Of a stretch of 64,000 bases of DNA, positions 46,601 through 59,144 are shown piece after piece. Location: positions 23,018,608-23,082,607 of the forward strand of contig OX419762.1 of NCBI GenBank assembly GCA_948567375.1, read 5' to 3'. A program made the translations under genes and the position numbers. Source of the stretch: Lunularia cruciata. Lineage: Eukaryota; Streptophyta; Marchantiopsida; Lunulariales; Lunulariaceae. How positions within the stretch are numbered: the stretch's first letter is position 1; each line of letters starts with the position of its first letter. The notes under the pieces were generated by a model, which saw only the letters and a list, made by a program, of their open reading frames with translations, searched no databases and was not told the origin of the DNA.

Positions 46601-47787
46601 GCATTTAAAAGTTCAAGTAAGGTTTAATGTTTAAACTACTCAGGTGCAAAAATATACTAACTACTTTTAGCGACCCCCCTCGAGGGACACCCTCTTCTTG
46701 GTTGGGAAGCACCAACCCCCTTTCATATATTCTTTTATGGATGTTTGCATGAAATATTCCGCACTCTATAACAAGGTGATTCACGGCACTTTGAGGTACT
46801 AGATCCATTTTCGTAGATAGTCAAGTTTCTATATTGATTAATTTTTATCTCATTTCTTAGAAATTTCTAAAATTTCTTTTACGACCTTATTCATTCTGGA
46901 GCTGGTCATCTTTACCGAAGCCTATCCTATTACCTGTACGGAATTAAGCCTATTATTCCCGTAGCTCTTTCATAAACTCTGAAAATAAACCACCCTAAAA
47001 GATTACAAGCTAACAATACTCATTAATTTATGAAAGGATGTGTCCTCCAACCAAGGAGGTGGTGTCTCCCCACCGGCTCCTTTTTTTTTTAATTCAGGTG
47101 ACAGCCTCTTGGTGGTCTAGCCAGAATTGAAGGAAAATTTGGATGATCTAAGTTTTAGACGAAGAACATAACATATGAATTATGAAAACAAAATTAATAG
47201 TGGATAAGTAATCTTGCTTTGGACTAAAAGGAGCATACTCCAAGTCTGTCCGACAAATTCTAAGAAATTTTACTGTACCTTCATGATCCATTTGTTCATT
47301 CCTTGATCTGTAACTCATAGTCTCACATCAAATTTTAAGAACAATATCCTTTTACTATTTGAAATTATATGATTTTTGATAACTTAGAACTTTCCAACAT
47401 ACGAGGATTTCAAATTACGAACTGAACCATATACTAGTTCCCAGTGAATATTGTAATGACAGCGGATAGTGGTCGCATCATTCTGTAAGAACTTAACTTG
47501 AAATGAAAAGTATAATGGAAGTTAATTACTTAGCATGGTTGATAGACAAAGGTAATCCTCACATGGTTCATGTTTGCAATTGCAGACGGTTCTTCATCGA
47601 CGTCGTGGATATGTTCCTGCGTGCAGAGTGTGAAGGCTACCACGGTGAACTTCACACTTCGAAAGAACGACCGCAAAGGTTCTTTCCTATCGGGAGTTCA
47701 GAGTCAGAGCAGTGATACTCAACATTTTAGAATTTTCCTCTCCAGCGCGTTGAGGTAGTTTGAGCGGACGGGACGGCAGTAGTATCG
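46601..47787. other. Upstream region of EMC6
   Basis: No convincing gene. A GC-rich imperfect hairpin followed by a T run lies near 47,045-47,092. From about 47,570 base composition becomes more balanced, consistent with the 5' UTR and promoter of the gene that starts at 47,788. No clear TATA box was identified. Confidence 0.4.
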
Positions 47788-49428
47788 ATGGCGCCCACCG
47801 CACGACCTTCGAAGGCTTTGGTGAAAGAAGAGAAGAAGAGCGATGATGCTATAGAAACACCGGCTTACAGTGCTGAAAATGTGCAACACAATATGAGGAT
47901 TATATACTACAGGTACGATCTGTCAGCTCAGCTTGATTTCTTGCTGGTATCTAAGCTGGTCTTTTGGTGATCGTCCTGTAATCGAAATCAGTAACAATCG
48001 GAACGTTGGATCTGGGCATTATGCTAGAAGTTCAAGCCTAATTCTAGAAAATATGAAGCAAATTTACGAAGGTTGCCATCCTAGAGCAGTATGGTTGATG
48101 CAAAACCGAAGATCAGATCAGTGGCAGATGGGATGTGAAGAAATTGTTGGCGAGAGAGACAGAGAGTGAACGAGGCAGCTTTGATTAGATCTTCATCACG
48201 ACAGAACAACGAACACATAAACGAACGAATTAGAGATCAAGCCTAGAACTAACCAGGGGATCTGAAGACATTCTTTCCTTCTACTCTGTTAGATATAGAT
48301 TTAGGAAAGAAAGAATCATTCAGAATATGATGAGAAGAGATTCTCAGTATGGACGAGTATATAGATTGTTGAAGTGAGAGATTAGGGTTCAGGCAATAAT
48401 GAGTGTAATCGCTCGGGACGGCACTCGTAAAACATTCTTTTTCCCTCCTTCCTAGCTCATTACATGCGCAATCCAGATGTCCTGAAGAGAGACGCTTTTC
48501 AATTCGGTTCTACAAATGCTTTCTACTGGCAATCGTAGTTTTGTTTTGTTATGTATGAGGAGTGGAATTGCTCCTCATCTGATAACTACCTTGTTTTGGT
48601 TATCCAGTCGCACGTTTTTGTCGATCGTGGGTGGAGTGGTCGCTGGCGTGCTAGGTCTTTCTGCTATCTCAGGTTTTCTGTCCTACTTCACTATCATGCT
48701 CCTTGTGTCGGGAGGCATCGCTGCCAAGACAAAATTCGATGTTTTTTCTTACTTCGACTCATGGCAACGCATTACACTTGATGGAATCACTGCGGGCTTT
48801 ATGGTATGTTACAATAAATTATATATATTTTGGTTAGGTATCCAATTTAGCTTGTTTTGAACCCGGATAGCCGCCAATGTTATTCTCCTAATAATCGTGT
48901 CATGTTCTGCTTCTTGATTACGTGGTTCGCCGAAGTATGCACGACCGTCTATGGCGGGAGGCTTCTGAGAAGGTTTCTTGCAATTTCTAATATCGTCTGG
49001 AGACTTGGACCTTCTAACTTCTACGTCTGGTTGCTTGTTTCAGTCGTTTGTTCTATTCTGGACGTATCCTTCCCTACTTTTTTGGACTTTCGTTTTAGTC
49101 TGCACGAGTTGCAATGGTCATTTTGGTTGTTGCTGGAATTTTGTCATTTTATCCTAATTGAAACATGTAAGAAGCACGTTATTATATAGGTATGGTAAAT
49201 TATGTTCTTGAAGCTTGTGTTTTCTCCGCTTCAAGAAGTAAGTCATGTAGTGGTTGCTGTCGAAAGGTGGGAATTTGACAGGTCTGCTCGTTAGTCTGAT
49301 CCAGCTGCTTTCTCTGCGTTTGTGAGGGAGTATCTAGTGAGGTTGATTTTCTCAAGAATTTCTGATACTGGTGACGAACAACCTTGACAACCTCCAGTTT
49401 TGCATACGACATCGTTCACATCTTTTAA
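47788..49428 (+). CDS. EMC6: ER membrane protein complex subunit 6 (EMC6), four exons
   Basis: Exons 47,788-47,912, 48,608-48,803, 49,044-49,063 and 49,398-49,428 join to a 123-residue protein. All three introns (695, 240 and 334 bp) are GT-AG, and the reading phase agrees at every junction. The third exon is only 20 nt. The protein has a short polar N-terminus, the conserved NMRIIYYSRTFLSI block, a membrane hairpin (about residues 45-82), FSYFDSWQRITLDG, and a last membrane helix ending SFVLFWTFAYDIVHIF. This is the hallmark C-terminus of plant EMC6. EMC inserts transmembrane segments into the ER membrane, and EMC6 is a core membrane subunit. Length matches the family. The start at 47,788 is the first ATG in frame with the family-like N-terminus. 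No damage is visible, so it is probably functional. Confidence 0.95.
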
Positions 49429-50079
49429 TGCGCACTTTATTGCCTCGAGCTGAGGGTAGCTTTCCGCTTTGTTGCTGGGGCTTTATCATCAAACTTCTGT
49501 TGGCGTCTGACGTAGACCATCCGACCATAGCCGAGTTTATGGGCTGATGCATTTGGTGAACGACAAGGTAATTTGAGCTGAAACCCACCTCTACGTATTA
49601 TATAATTCTCTCGATAATACGTAGAGGGTGTGACGATGTGGTAGCTCAAATAGCAGGCGATTCGCAGAGTACGGTAGTTGACACATTTAAGCTTCAGAAA
49701 AATCATTCAAGCTCACCATGATATTTCCAATTATCAGAGCAAAATGCATGAAATGAAGGGGCAATAAGATCTTCAAATGTGCTACTTTTTGTTCGTCGGC
49801 AGTCGTTCTTGTTGTCATTGTCGGGAAATGGAGTTGGCAATTTAAAACAAACAGTTCGAGCTTCTGTCAGTTTAGAAGAGTTCTAGTTAGTGACACAGTA
49901 ACCTTAACTGGGTGATGAGTACAGATGTACGTTGTAGCGGCAATTATGTTTCTTCACTTCGTCCATGAGCCATTGGGAGCTCTGGATCGGGGAAACTTCC
50001 CAATTTGATGGAAGCAGGACGAATATATATATATTTCCCGGAGGCCTGTATACCATACTGTTGTTTGGGAGTCCTTCTT
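49429..50079. other. Downstream flank of EMC6
   Basis: Probably holds the EMC6 3' UTR at its start. No other gene, RNA or repeat was recognised. A short inverted pair ACGTATTATATAATT / ATAATACGT lies near 49,592-49,622. Confidence 0.4.
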
Positions 50080-53000
50080 GACTTCTGAATTCATATATAT
50101 ACTGTATACTTCACCTTCACCTTCATTCACTTCACCTCTGCTTTTCCCGCTTCAGTTGACTCATCCCCTTCCTGTGCAGCGCTGAAGTTTTCTTGCTCCA
50201 CTCTCGTATCACTAGCGAACCTCTGCTTGACTCTTTCCCATTGTTGTGTCCTGGACTTTCTCTCTACTAATGAATGTTTGTGATTTCAGGGATCCATCAG
50301 GTATGTCTCCATTTCTTCCCTCATCTTACTCATGTGGATTCTTTTCTTTCTGGACTGATCCTCATTATGCTGCTAAGACTCCAGCGCTTAAGTGCATGCC
50401 TGCACTTTTGCTTGCCCTTGCTTTCCACACTTCCACCCCTGTTCTTTTTGACATTCCCATTACTTTTGAGCGGCATTTTAGGGGAGCAACCGAGTTTGCC
50501 TTGGCACTCATGAGTTTCCGAGCAGAAACTCGGTATGAGGGGTACTGACAATTGCTCAGCTACTTCGGCACTGCGTGAGGCACTGATGAAGTCGCAGGTG
50601 TTTTCGTGAAGGTTTACTATGGCAGCCTTCTGCTTCCCCTTTGCTGTTTAGCGTCTCAGGACTCAAGCGTCCATAGCGCTTGTTGCGATATACTTTATAT
50701 CCTGTCCTTTTTTGCTTCGCTCTCGTTACCCTGTTACACTTAGACAGGTTTGTGCAGCCACACAATCCTAGAGCTCTCGCATTGTTCCACTCCTCCTTTC
50801 CCCAGCTAATTCACTCTCTATTATTTTTCCTTCGCTCTTTGCCTGATTCATGGGACCTCTTGAGTATACAGTGTTCCTACCCGACTCCAGCCCACGTTTT
50901 TAATTTTTATCGTTCACACACTGCTTACTGGCAGTCTTTTATGTAGCGTTACCTATTTCTCGCAGTTGTTTGCATAGAGTTCTCGATTTCATGGTGGTTT
51001 ACTAGTCTGTTAGCCATATGTTATTCTCAATTTGTTTCAATTATGCCTTTGCTTCAAGTTACATTTGATGCATTCTACCTTATGGATTTCTCACTATTCT
51101 AGCATTGTCATTTATGTACATCTTGCTTATCAATCATTTGCACCTCATGAGTTCTGGATAACCCGTTCCCAGAACGGCATCTGTTCTCGTATACCTATAT
51201 ATGTTTGTCTTTGTTTTTTTAGCGACTCAGGACTCAAGCGTCCATAGCGCTTGTTGCGATGTATTTTAGATCCTGTCCTATTTCACTTCGCTCTCCTCAC
51301 CCTGTTACATTTCGACAGGTTTCTGCAGCCACACCATCCTATAGCTCTCGCGTTGTTCCACTCCTCCATTCCCCAGCTAATTCACTCCCTATTAGTTTTC
51401 CTTCGCTCTATGCCTGATTCCTGGGTTTGACCTCTCGTGTATACAGTGTTCCAACCCGACTCCAGCCCACGTTTTTAATTTTTATCGTTCACACACTGCG
51501 TACTGGCAGTCTTTTATATAGCGTTTCCTATTTCTTGCACTCGTTTACATAGAGTTCTCGATTTCACGGTTGTTTACTAGTCTGTTAGCCATATGTTATT
51601 CTCAATTTGTTTCAATTATGCCTTTGCTTCAAGTTACATTCTATGCATTCTACCTTATGGGTTTCTCACTATTCTAGCATTGTGAATCATGTACACTTGC
51701 TTACTGATCATTTGCCCTTCATGAGTTCTGGATAACCCATTCTGGGAACGGCTGCTGTTCTCATATACCTACCTATATATATGTTTATCTATCACCTGAT
51801 CCAGAAAAAAATTTCGCTCTGTCTTACAAAAAGAAAACAATATCCATGGTTATCATGGGCTTAGTATCTATGGAGATTTGAGGACATCTGTTCTTTCTGC
51901 CAGGCAGGAAGCTCATGTTCGAGCCCACCAATAGTCTTTCCCTTAAACTCGGATACCATTCTTAACTCCTGAAGCGATATGTATACACTGCATACCACCA
52001 TTTGGGTTTTCTGCCATAAGGACTTTGATCATTTGCTTATGGACACAGGGGCCTCTGCTTATGGATTCCTATACCATTCTTGACTCCTGATGCGATATAT
52101 ATACACTGCCTACCACTATTTGCAATGTGGACTCTGATCGAATGCTTATGGACACGCAGCCTCTGCTTGTGGACACGTGGCCCCACCTAGTCCTTCACTT
52201 CATACGAGGCTGATTTGCCTCCATGCTTTGCTCTAATTGGCTAGATGCCCTAACTCTCTTCAGTGCTTTTATTTGCTTCTCTGTATGCCTTTGTTTCTCT
52301 TGTTTGAGTTGCCTAGTCCTTCCTGTGTAGCGCTGATGTTTCTTGCTCCCCACACGCCCCTTCCCATGCAGCGCTGATGGTTCTTGCTACCCACTTATAT
52401 CAGTCAGTCATGCGCGTTTGCTTGATTATTTCTCTTTGCTGTGTCCTGGATTTTCTCTCTACTAATGTATGTTTGTGATTTCAGGGATCCATCAGGTATG
52501 ACTCGTCTTCTTCCCTCCTCTTACTAAGTTGGATTCTTTTCTTTCTTGCCTGATACTCATTATGCGGCTGAGACTCCTGTGCTTATTTATGTGCATACAC
52601 TTCAGCTTGCCCTTTATTTCCACATTTCCATTTCAGTTCTTCTGTTCTTTTGACATTCCCACTACTTATGAGTGGCACCTTAGGGGAGCAACTGAGTTTG
52701 CCTTAGCACTCTTGAGTTTACGAGCAGAAACTCGGTACAAGGGGTACTGACAATTGCTCAGCTACTTCGGCGCTGCGTGAGGCACTGATGAAGTTGCAGG
52801 TGTTTTCGTGGAGGTTTACTATGACCGCCTTCTGCTTCCCTTTGCTGTTTAGTGTCTCAGGACTCGAGCGTCCATGGTGCTTGTTGCGACATACTTTATA
52901 TCCTGTCCTCTTTCACTTCGCTCTCGTTACCCTGTTACACTTCGACAGCCACACCATCCCATAGCTCTCGCATTGCTCCACTCCTCCATTTCCCAGCTAA

Positions 53001-53589
53001 TTCCTTCGCTAATTTTTTTTTGCTCGCTCTTAGACTGTTTCCTGGCTTGACCTCTCGTGTCTATAGTGTTCCTACTCGATTCCACCCCACGTTTTTCATC
53101 TATAGTGCTCTTACTCGATTGCACCCCACATTTTTCAGCTTTATCTATCACGCACTGATTACTGGGATTCGATCGAGATATATATATATATCCTGGAGGC
53201 TTGTTTACCATACCGGTGATCAGGACTTATTCTTGACTGTTTATTTAGTCACTGGTCAGAACAGTTTCTGTTCTCATATACATATATACATGTCTCATGT
53301 TTGATGCATCGCTCATTCTCAGATATGTGACTATCCACTCTCTTCCCTTTTGCCCCAACTCACATCTGTTGTTTTGCTTCATGGTTCCCTTGTATGTGTT
53401 CTGAACAGTCTGTCATTTTCAGTTCCCCCAGAATGGTTTATTTTTGAGTTGTAGGTCTTCAATTACAGCTTGTTTCTTACACTCCTTACATTACTTCGCG
53501 TTTTGGTATATCTGTTCTCTCCCGTTGATCAGGATATATTGATATTACATGTAGAGTAATAAGTAGCATAGCTACTATGATATGTAGCA

Positions 53590-53703
53590 GTATACTCTAT
53601 CCAGCCTATTGAGTTATAGTGCATCCCTCCCTCGGGGAGTTAGTCTTGGTATACTCTATCCAGTCTATTGAGTTATAGTGCATTCCTCCTGGAGTTAGTC
53701 TCC
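53590..53703. repeat. Tandem duplication of a ~57-bp unit
   Basis: GTATACTCTATCCAG, TATTGAGTTATAGTGCAT and GGAGTTAGTCT occur twice in a row. Confidence 0.85.
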
Positions 53704-54633
53704 GCAACATCTCTGTTTCGAGCCTTTCAACTGCTCACACAAATTGAATACCCCTGCTGTTGTTTGGTTGACATGTGGCACCATCTCACACGTGTGATCA
53801 TCTCGCCCTATGGCTCTCCTTTCCTTCACAGTTCCCGAGGCCTCTCTGAGCACCCGAGGCCATCCTTCCCTCGGAAACCCTCTCCCCTCTCCTTTGCTTT
53901 CTGCTCGTTTAGGTTATAGTTCTTGCTTAGCTCATAGTGCATTCTCCCTTGTTAGTTCCACCTTTTCATGCCTGTCCGTTCTGCCTTATTCTCTGCTCTC
54001 TAGCTCTCCGCTTGACACTCTTCTAACTTGGCTCATTCCTTTGTTTTCTTACTAACTCCTCCTGGGTTCTTTGCGGTCCGCTCTCTGGTTTTACTTGCTG
54101 CTAACCCTAATAGACTTTGTCCTTGCCGGCATTTTCTAGGGATGTCTTGAATCACTCACACTCTCCTGCTTTTGATCTTATTTTCTTCTTTCCCTGGTTC
54201 ACTATTTCGTTCATGCCTACATTCTGCATTCATCCAATTTCTGCTCTTTTGGGACTTTAAGCTCCATTTGTTCATTTCTGTAAACTTCCATTTGTGTAAC
54301 CTTCCCCTGGCGGTTTATTATTTCGTGTAGCACTGCTGAAGATGGCTGTTTATTACTTCAAGCGGCGCTGTTGGAAGCAATCAAATTTGCCTTGGCACTC
54401 ATGAGTTTTCAAGCAGAAACTCGATATGAAGGGTACTGACTCTACCTCAGCTACTTTGGCACTGCGTGAGGCACTGATGAAGTCGCATGTGTTTTCATGG
54501 AGACTCACTATGACCGTCTTCTGCTTCCCTCAGTTGTTTGGTTTCTCTGGACTCAGGAGTCTATAGCGCTTGCTGTGATATATCGATATCCAGTCCTTGG
54601 ATGCTTTGCTCGTCTGCCCTCGTCCTCTGAGCG

Positions 54634-54794
54634 ATTTCTACTTCCAGTGCTCCTTCTCCTACACCTTCCACGATTTTCGTTTCCTGACTAAGATCTTCCT
54701 TGACCCGTGATATTTTCTACTTCCAGTGCTCTTTCTCCTACACCTTCCACAATTTTCGCTTCCTGACTCAGATCTTCCTTGACCCACGATATTT
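54634..54794. repeat. Tandem duplication of a ~80-bp unit
   Basis: Two copies of TTCTACTTCCAGTGCTC ... TTTCCTGACT(A/C)AGATC ... TTGACCC in direct order. Related copies lie at 55,670-55,750 and 56,480-56,570. Confidence 0.85.
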
Positions 54795-55219
54795 ACAGAT
54801 TACTTCTTGTCTCTCGAGACCAGTTTTTCTCCATCCGTTTAAGTTGGCCGTTTATTCCTGATGTATTTTTTCTCTACTTATGTGGGAGGTCGGCATCCGC
54901 CTCGTTGATGGCTGCATCTCAAATATGCATGTTGCTATCTACTGGTTTCTAAGTGACATTTACCTCGCCTTTCATTTGATGATCTTTCTTCTCTATATAT
55001 GCAGGTGTTTCAATATGTTTGCTTCGATTATGCCATTGGTGTAGGTTACCTTCGATGCATTCTAACTTAGGGATTTAATACTACTCTAGCGTTGCGTATC
55101 ATGTACATCTTGCTTAACGATCTTTTGGACCTCATGAGTTCTGGATAACCCGTTCCCAGAAAGGCTTATGTTCTTGTATACCTATATATCTATCTATCTC
55201 GATCAATCCCTCTATCACC

Positions 55220-55505
55220 TCTGCCCCTTACTATTCATGCTCTAGAGTTATATCCTTCTCAAACCATGTTCTTCCTCCGGATTCCCTTTTTGGCCCTCGA
55301 GTCCTGCTCCATTGTTGTGGCCACCTCTGCCCCTTACTCTTCATTCTCTGGAATTATATCCTTCTCGAACCATGTTCCTCCTCTGGATTCCCTTTCTGGC
55401 CCTCGAGCCCTGCTCCATTGTTATGGCCACCTCTGCCCATTACTCTTCATGCTCTGGAGTTATATTCTTCTCAAACCATGTTCGCCCTCTGGATTCGATC
55501 CTCAC
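55220..55505. repeat. Minisatellite, 2.7 units of ~106 bp
   Basis: Units begin TCTGCCC at about 55,220, 55,327 and 55,433 and share AACCATGTTC and CTCGAG(T/C)CCTGCTCCATTGT. The unit length is not a multiple of three, so the two overlapping frames that span it are not evidence for a protein. Confidence 0.85.
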
Positions 55506-58500
55506 AGTCATTTTGCATGTCTTGCCCTCGATCACTTCCACATTAGCCTTGACCACGTCACCGCGACGGTCCAGTCCATGTCTGGACTCAGGCATCCATA
55601 GCGCTTGCTGTGATATATCGATATCCTGTCCTCGGATGCTTTGCTCGTCTTCCCTCGTTCTCTAAGCCATTTCTACTTCCAGTGCTCTGTCTCATACACC
55701 TTCCCCGATTTTTGTTTCCTGACTCAGATCTTCCTTGACCTGCGATATTTACAGACTATTACTTGTCTCTTGACACCAGTTTCTCTCCATCCTTTTAAGC
55801 TGGCCGTTTCTTCCTGATGTATCTATTTCTCTACTTATGTGGGAGGTTGGTCTAGGCGTCTTTGATGGCTGCATCTCAAATATACGTGTTGCTATCTAAT
55901 GGTTTCCAAGTGACATTTACTTCGCCTTTCATTCGATTATGTTTCTTCTCTATATATGCAGGTGTTTCAATATGCTTGTTTCGATTATGCCATTGCTGTA
56001 GGTTACCTTCGGTGCATTCTAACTTAGGGATTTAATACTACTCTAGCATTGCGTGTAGCTTACCTTCCAGGCATTCTACCCTCGGGATTTAATACTACTA
56101 GCGTTGCGTATCATGTACATATTGTTTACCGATCATTTGCACTTCATGAGTTCTGGATAACCCGTTTGGGGAACGGCTTCTGTTATCGGATACCTATATA
56201 TCATGTACATATTGTTTATCGATCATTTGCACTTCATGAGTTCTGGATAACCATTTGGGGAACGGCTTCTGTTATCATATACCTATATACCAATATACGT
56301 TGGCACTGTGTGAGGCACTGATGAAGTCGCATGTGTTTTCATGGAGATGTACTATGGCCGTCTTCTGCTTCCCTCAGCTGTTTGGCTTCTCTAATCTCAG
56401 GCGTCCATAGCGCTTGCTGTGATATATTGATATCCAAGTCCTCGGATGCTTTGCTCGTCTTCCCTCGTTCTGTGAGCGATTTATACTTCCGGTGCTCTGT
56501 CTCATCCACCTTCTCCGATTTTCGTTTCCTGACTCAGCTCTTCCTTGACCCGCGATAATTACAGACTCTTACTTGTCTCTTGCCACCAGTTCATCTCCAT
56601 CCTTTTCAGCTGCCCGTTTCTTCCTGTTGTATTTATTTTTCTTCTTATGTGGGAGGACTGTCTCCGTTTCTTTGCAGGCTGCATCTCAAATATGCGAGTT
56701 GCTATCTAATGGTGTCCACGGGACAGTTATTTCGCCTTTCATTCGATGATGTTTCTCATATAGACATGCTGGTGTTTCAATATGTTTATTTCGATTATGC
56801 CATTGCTGCAAGTTACCTTCGATGCATTCTAACTTCGGGATTTCATAATACTCTAGCCTTGCGTGTAGCTTACCTTCTGTGCATTCTACCCTCGGGGTTT
56901 AATATTCCTAGTGTTGCGTATCATGTACATATTGTTTATATTGTTTATCGTGCATTTGCACCTCATGAGTTCTGGATAACCCGTTCCCAGAATGGCGTCC
57001 GTTCTCGTCTACCTATATATATACTTCACCTTCAGTTACCCTCTTACATTTCGACACGTTTCTACAGCCACATCCTTCGAGCATTCTTGTTTTGTTCCAC
57101 TCCTCCATTCCCGACTATTTCACTCCCTAGTATCTTCCCTTCGATCTTTGACTGCTTCCTGCCTCGACATCTCGTGTTTACATTGTCCCTACCCAACTCC
57201 AGCCCACTTTCTTCATCTTCATCCATGCACCGCATCCTGGTGGGCTCTTACAGCACGTTTCCTATTCCTCTTGCTATCGTTTGCATTGTTGCTCTCAATT
57301 TCACTTTCTTTACTGGTGGACTCTTACATCAAGCTTTCTCTTCCTTGCTAATGTTGGCATTGCTGCTCTAGATTTCACGTTCTTTACTGTCCATTGGCAA
57401 TCCGGTATTCACAATTTTGTTGCACTTATGCCTTTGCTGCAGGTTACTTCCTGCATTTTACATTAAAGCTTTAATACTACTCTAGCATTGTGATTCAAGT
57501 ACATGTTGTTTATCGGATATGTGCACTTCATGAGTTCTTCATGAGTTCTGGATAACCCGTTCCCAGAATGGCTTCTGCTCTCATATACCAATATATACTT
57601 CACCTTCACCTTCACCTCGGCTTTTCCCGTTGACTCGTCCCCTTCCCGTGCAGCGCTGAAGTTTTCTTGCTCGACTCTCATATCATTGACGAACTTCTGC
57701 TTGACTCTTTCTCATTGTTGTATCCTGGACTTTCGCTCTACTAAGGAATGTTTGTGATTTCAGGGATCCATCAGGTGTGTCCCGATTTCTTCCCTCATCT
57801 TACTCATGTGGATTCTTTTCTTTCTGGACTGATTTCAGTATGCGGCTAAGATTCCAGCGCTTACATATGTGCCTGCACTTTTGCTTGCCCTTGCTTTCCA
57901 CACTTCCACTTCTGTTCTTTTTGACATTCCCACTCTTTTTGAGCGGCACTTTAGGGGAGCAACCGAGTCCGCCTTGGCACTCATGAGTTTTCTAGCAGAA
58001 ACTCAGTATGAGGGGTACTGACAGTTGGTCAGCTACTTCGGCATTGCGTGAGGCACTGATGAAGTCGCAGGTGTTTTCGTGAAGGTTTACTATGGCCGCC
58101 TCTCGCTTCCCTTTGCTGTTTAGCGTCTCAGGACTCAAGCATCCATAGCGCTTGTTGCGATATACTTTATATCTTGTCCTTTTTCTTTTCGCTCTCGTTA
58201 CCCTGTTACACTTAGACAGGTTTGTGCAGCCACACCATCCTATAGCTCCTGCATTGTTCCACTCCTCCGTTCCCCAGCTAATTCCCTCCCTATTATTTTT
58301 CCTCCGCTCTTTGCCTGATTCATGGGACCTCTTGCGATACAGTGTTCCTGCCCGACTCCAGCCCACGTTTCTTATTTATATCGTTCACACACTGCTTACT
58401 GGCAGTCTTTTACATAGTGTTATCTATTCCTTGCAGTAGTTTGCATAGAGTTCTAGATTTCACCGCGGTTTACTAGTCTGTTAGCCATACGTTATTCTCA

Positions 58501-58808
58501 ATTTGTTTCAATTATGCCTTTGCTTCAAGTTACATTCGATCCATTCTACATTATGGATCTCTCACTATTCTAGCCTTGTCAATCATGTACATCTTGCTTA
58601 TCGATCATTTGCACATCATGAGTTCTGGATAACCCGTTTCCAGAATGGTTTCTGTTCTCATATATCTATGTTTACAACGGGTATGGTATCTTTACCATCA
58701 AGAGTCAGAGTCAGTCTGGTCAGAGGTGGTATGGAACTGGGTTGTTTACAATGGGTTCTGTAGTTCATTGCGATATATAAAATATACGTAGAGTGGAAAT
58801 GAGTCTAA

Positions 58809-59144
58809 ACAAGGACATCTGAGGAGCGTTTTGTTATTCACGCATGGCGATTTTTTGGCTCAATGTACGTAGAGCAAGCAGATTTACTTCCATTTCTCTG
58901 TGATCAGTTTGTAGAAGTGTGGTAGTCATATTCTGGTATATTCCCTGGACCAATGGTTCTAACCATTGATGAAGTGTGAACCAATGAGATTAATGAGAAG
59001 CTGAAGAAGATTATCAATGAGATCTTTCACGGTCACATTCCGCTTCCTCAACTATGTCCTGAAATCAAGTACAAAGAAATTACACACAAGGACAACTCTT
59101 TTCAGTTTATACAGGGGTCTCAGGAGCTCTGTACAAGGAAATAG
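58809..59144 (+). pseudogene. Broken coding fragment, unknown family
   Basis: One frame of about 112 codons has two internal stops (TAG 58,923 and TGA 58,977). Its composition is protein-like: HAWRFFGSMYVEQADLLPFL, CDQFVEVW, then IFPGPMVLTIDEV, NEINEKLKKIINEIFHGHIP, LPQLCPEIKYKEITHKDN. I do not recognise the family. It could be a pseudogene or exons of a gene whose introns I cannot place. Confidence 0.4.

Larger units (their letters stand above)
50080..58690. repeat. Complex locally duplicated array of ~1-kb modules
   Basis: At least five blocks recur in a mostly fixed order. Block 1 (50,100-50,305; 52,310-52,503; 57,590-57,780) ends GATTTCAGGGATCCATCAGG. Block 2 (50,300-50,560; 52,500-52,755; 57,775-58,020) includes GAGCAGAAACTC. 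Block 3 (50,550-50,705; 52,750-52,910; 54,440-54,600; 56,290-56,455; 58,020-58,180) includes GAGGCACTGATGAAGTCGCA. Block 4 (50,712-50,960; 51,283-51,540; 52,918-53,175; part of 57,035-57,270; 58,190-58,435) includes CCCTGTTACA. Block 5 includes CATGAGTTCTGGATAACCCG, at about 51,146; 51,720; 55,133; 56,145; 56,235; 56,964; 57,540; 58,617. Open frames in it differ between copies and resemble no protein, so I treat it as non-coding repeat or the duplicated intron/UTR of an RNA gene. Confidence 0.8.

Noticed and set aside
47045-47092. Bacterial-type terminator (GC hairpin followed by T run)
   Set aside because: The window is plant nuclear DNA; the hairpin is imperfect and without an upstream gene in the right direction.
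47503-47758. Two overlapping 62-70-codon frames upstream of EMC6
   Set aside because: They lie in the probable 5' UTR/promoter, overlap each other and show no domain.
50560-50640. Box C/D snoRNA candidate (CTGATGA followed by CTGA-like boxes) in block 3
   Set aside because: The C box starts with C instead of a purine, and no terminal stem or D box at proper spacing was found.
55266-55665. Two overlapping 111- and 117-codon frames
   Set aside because: They lie in a 106-bp minisatellite whose unit length shifts the frame, so they are not one protein repeat.
56580-57371. 263-codon frame within the repeat array as a gene
   Set aside because: It spans several repeat modules whose other copies do not keep the frame; composition is that of low-complexity CT-rich DNA.
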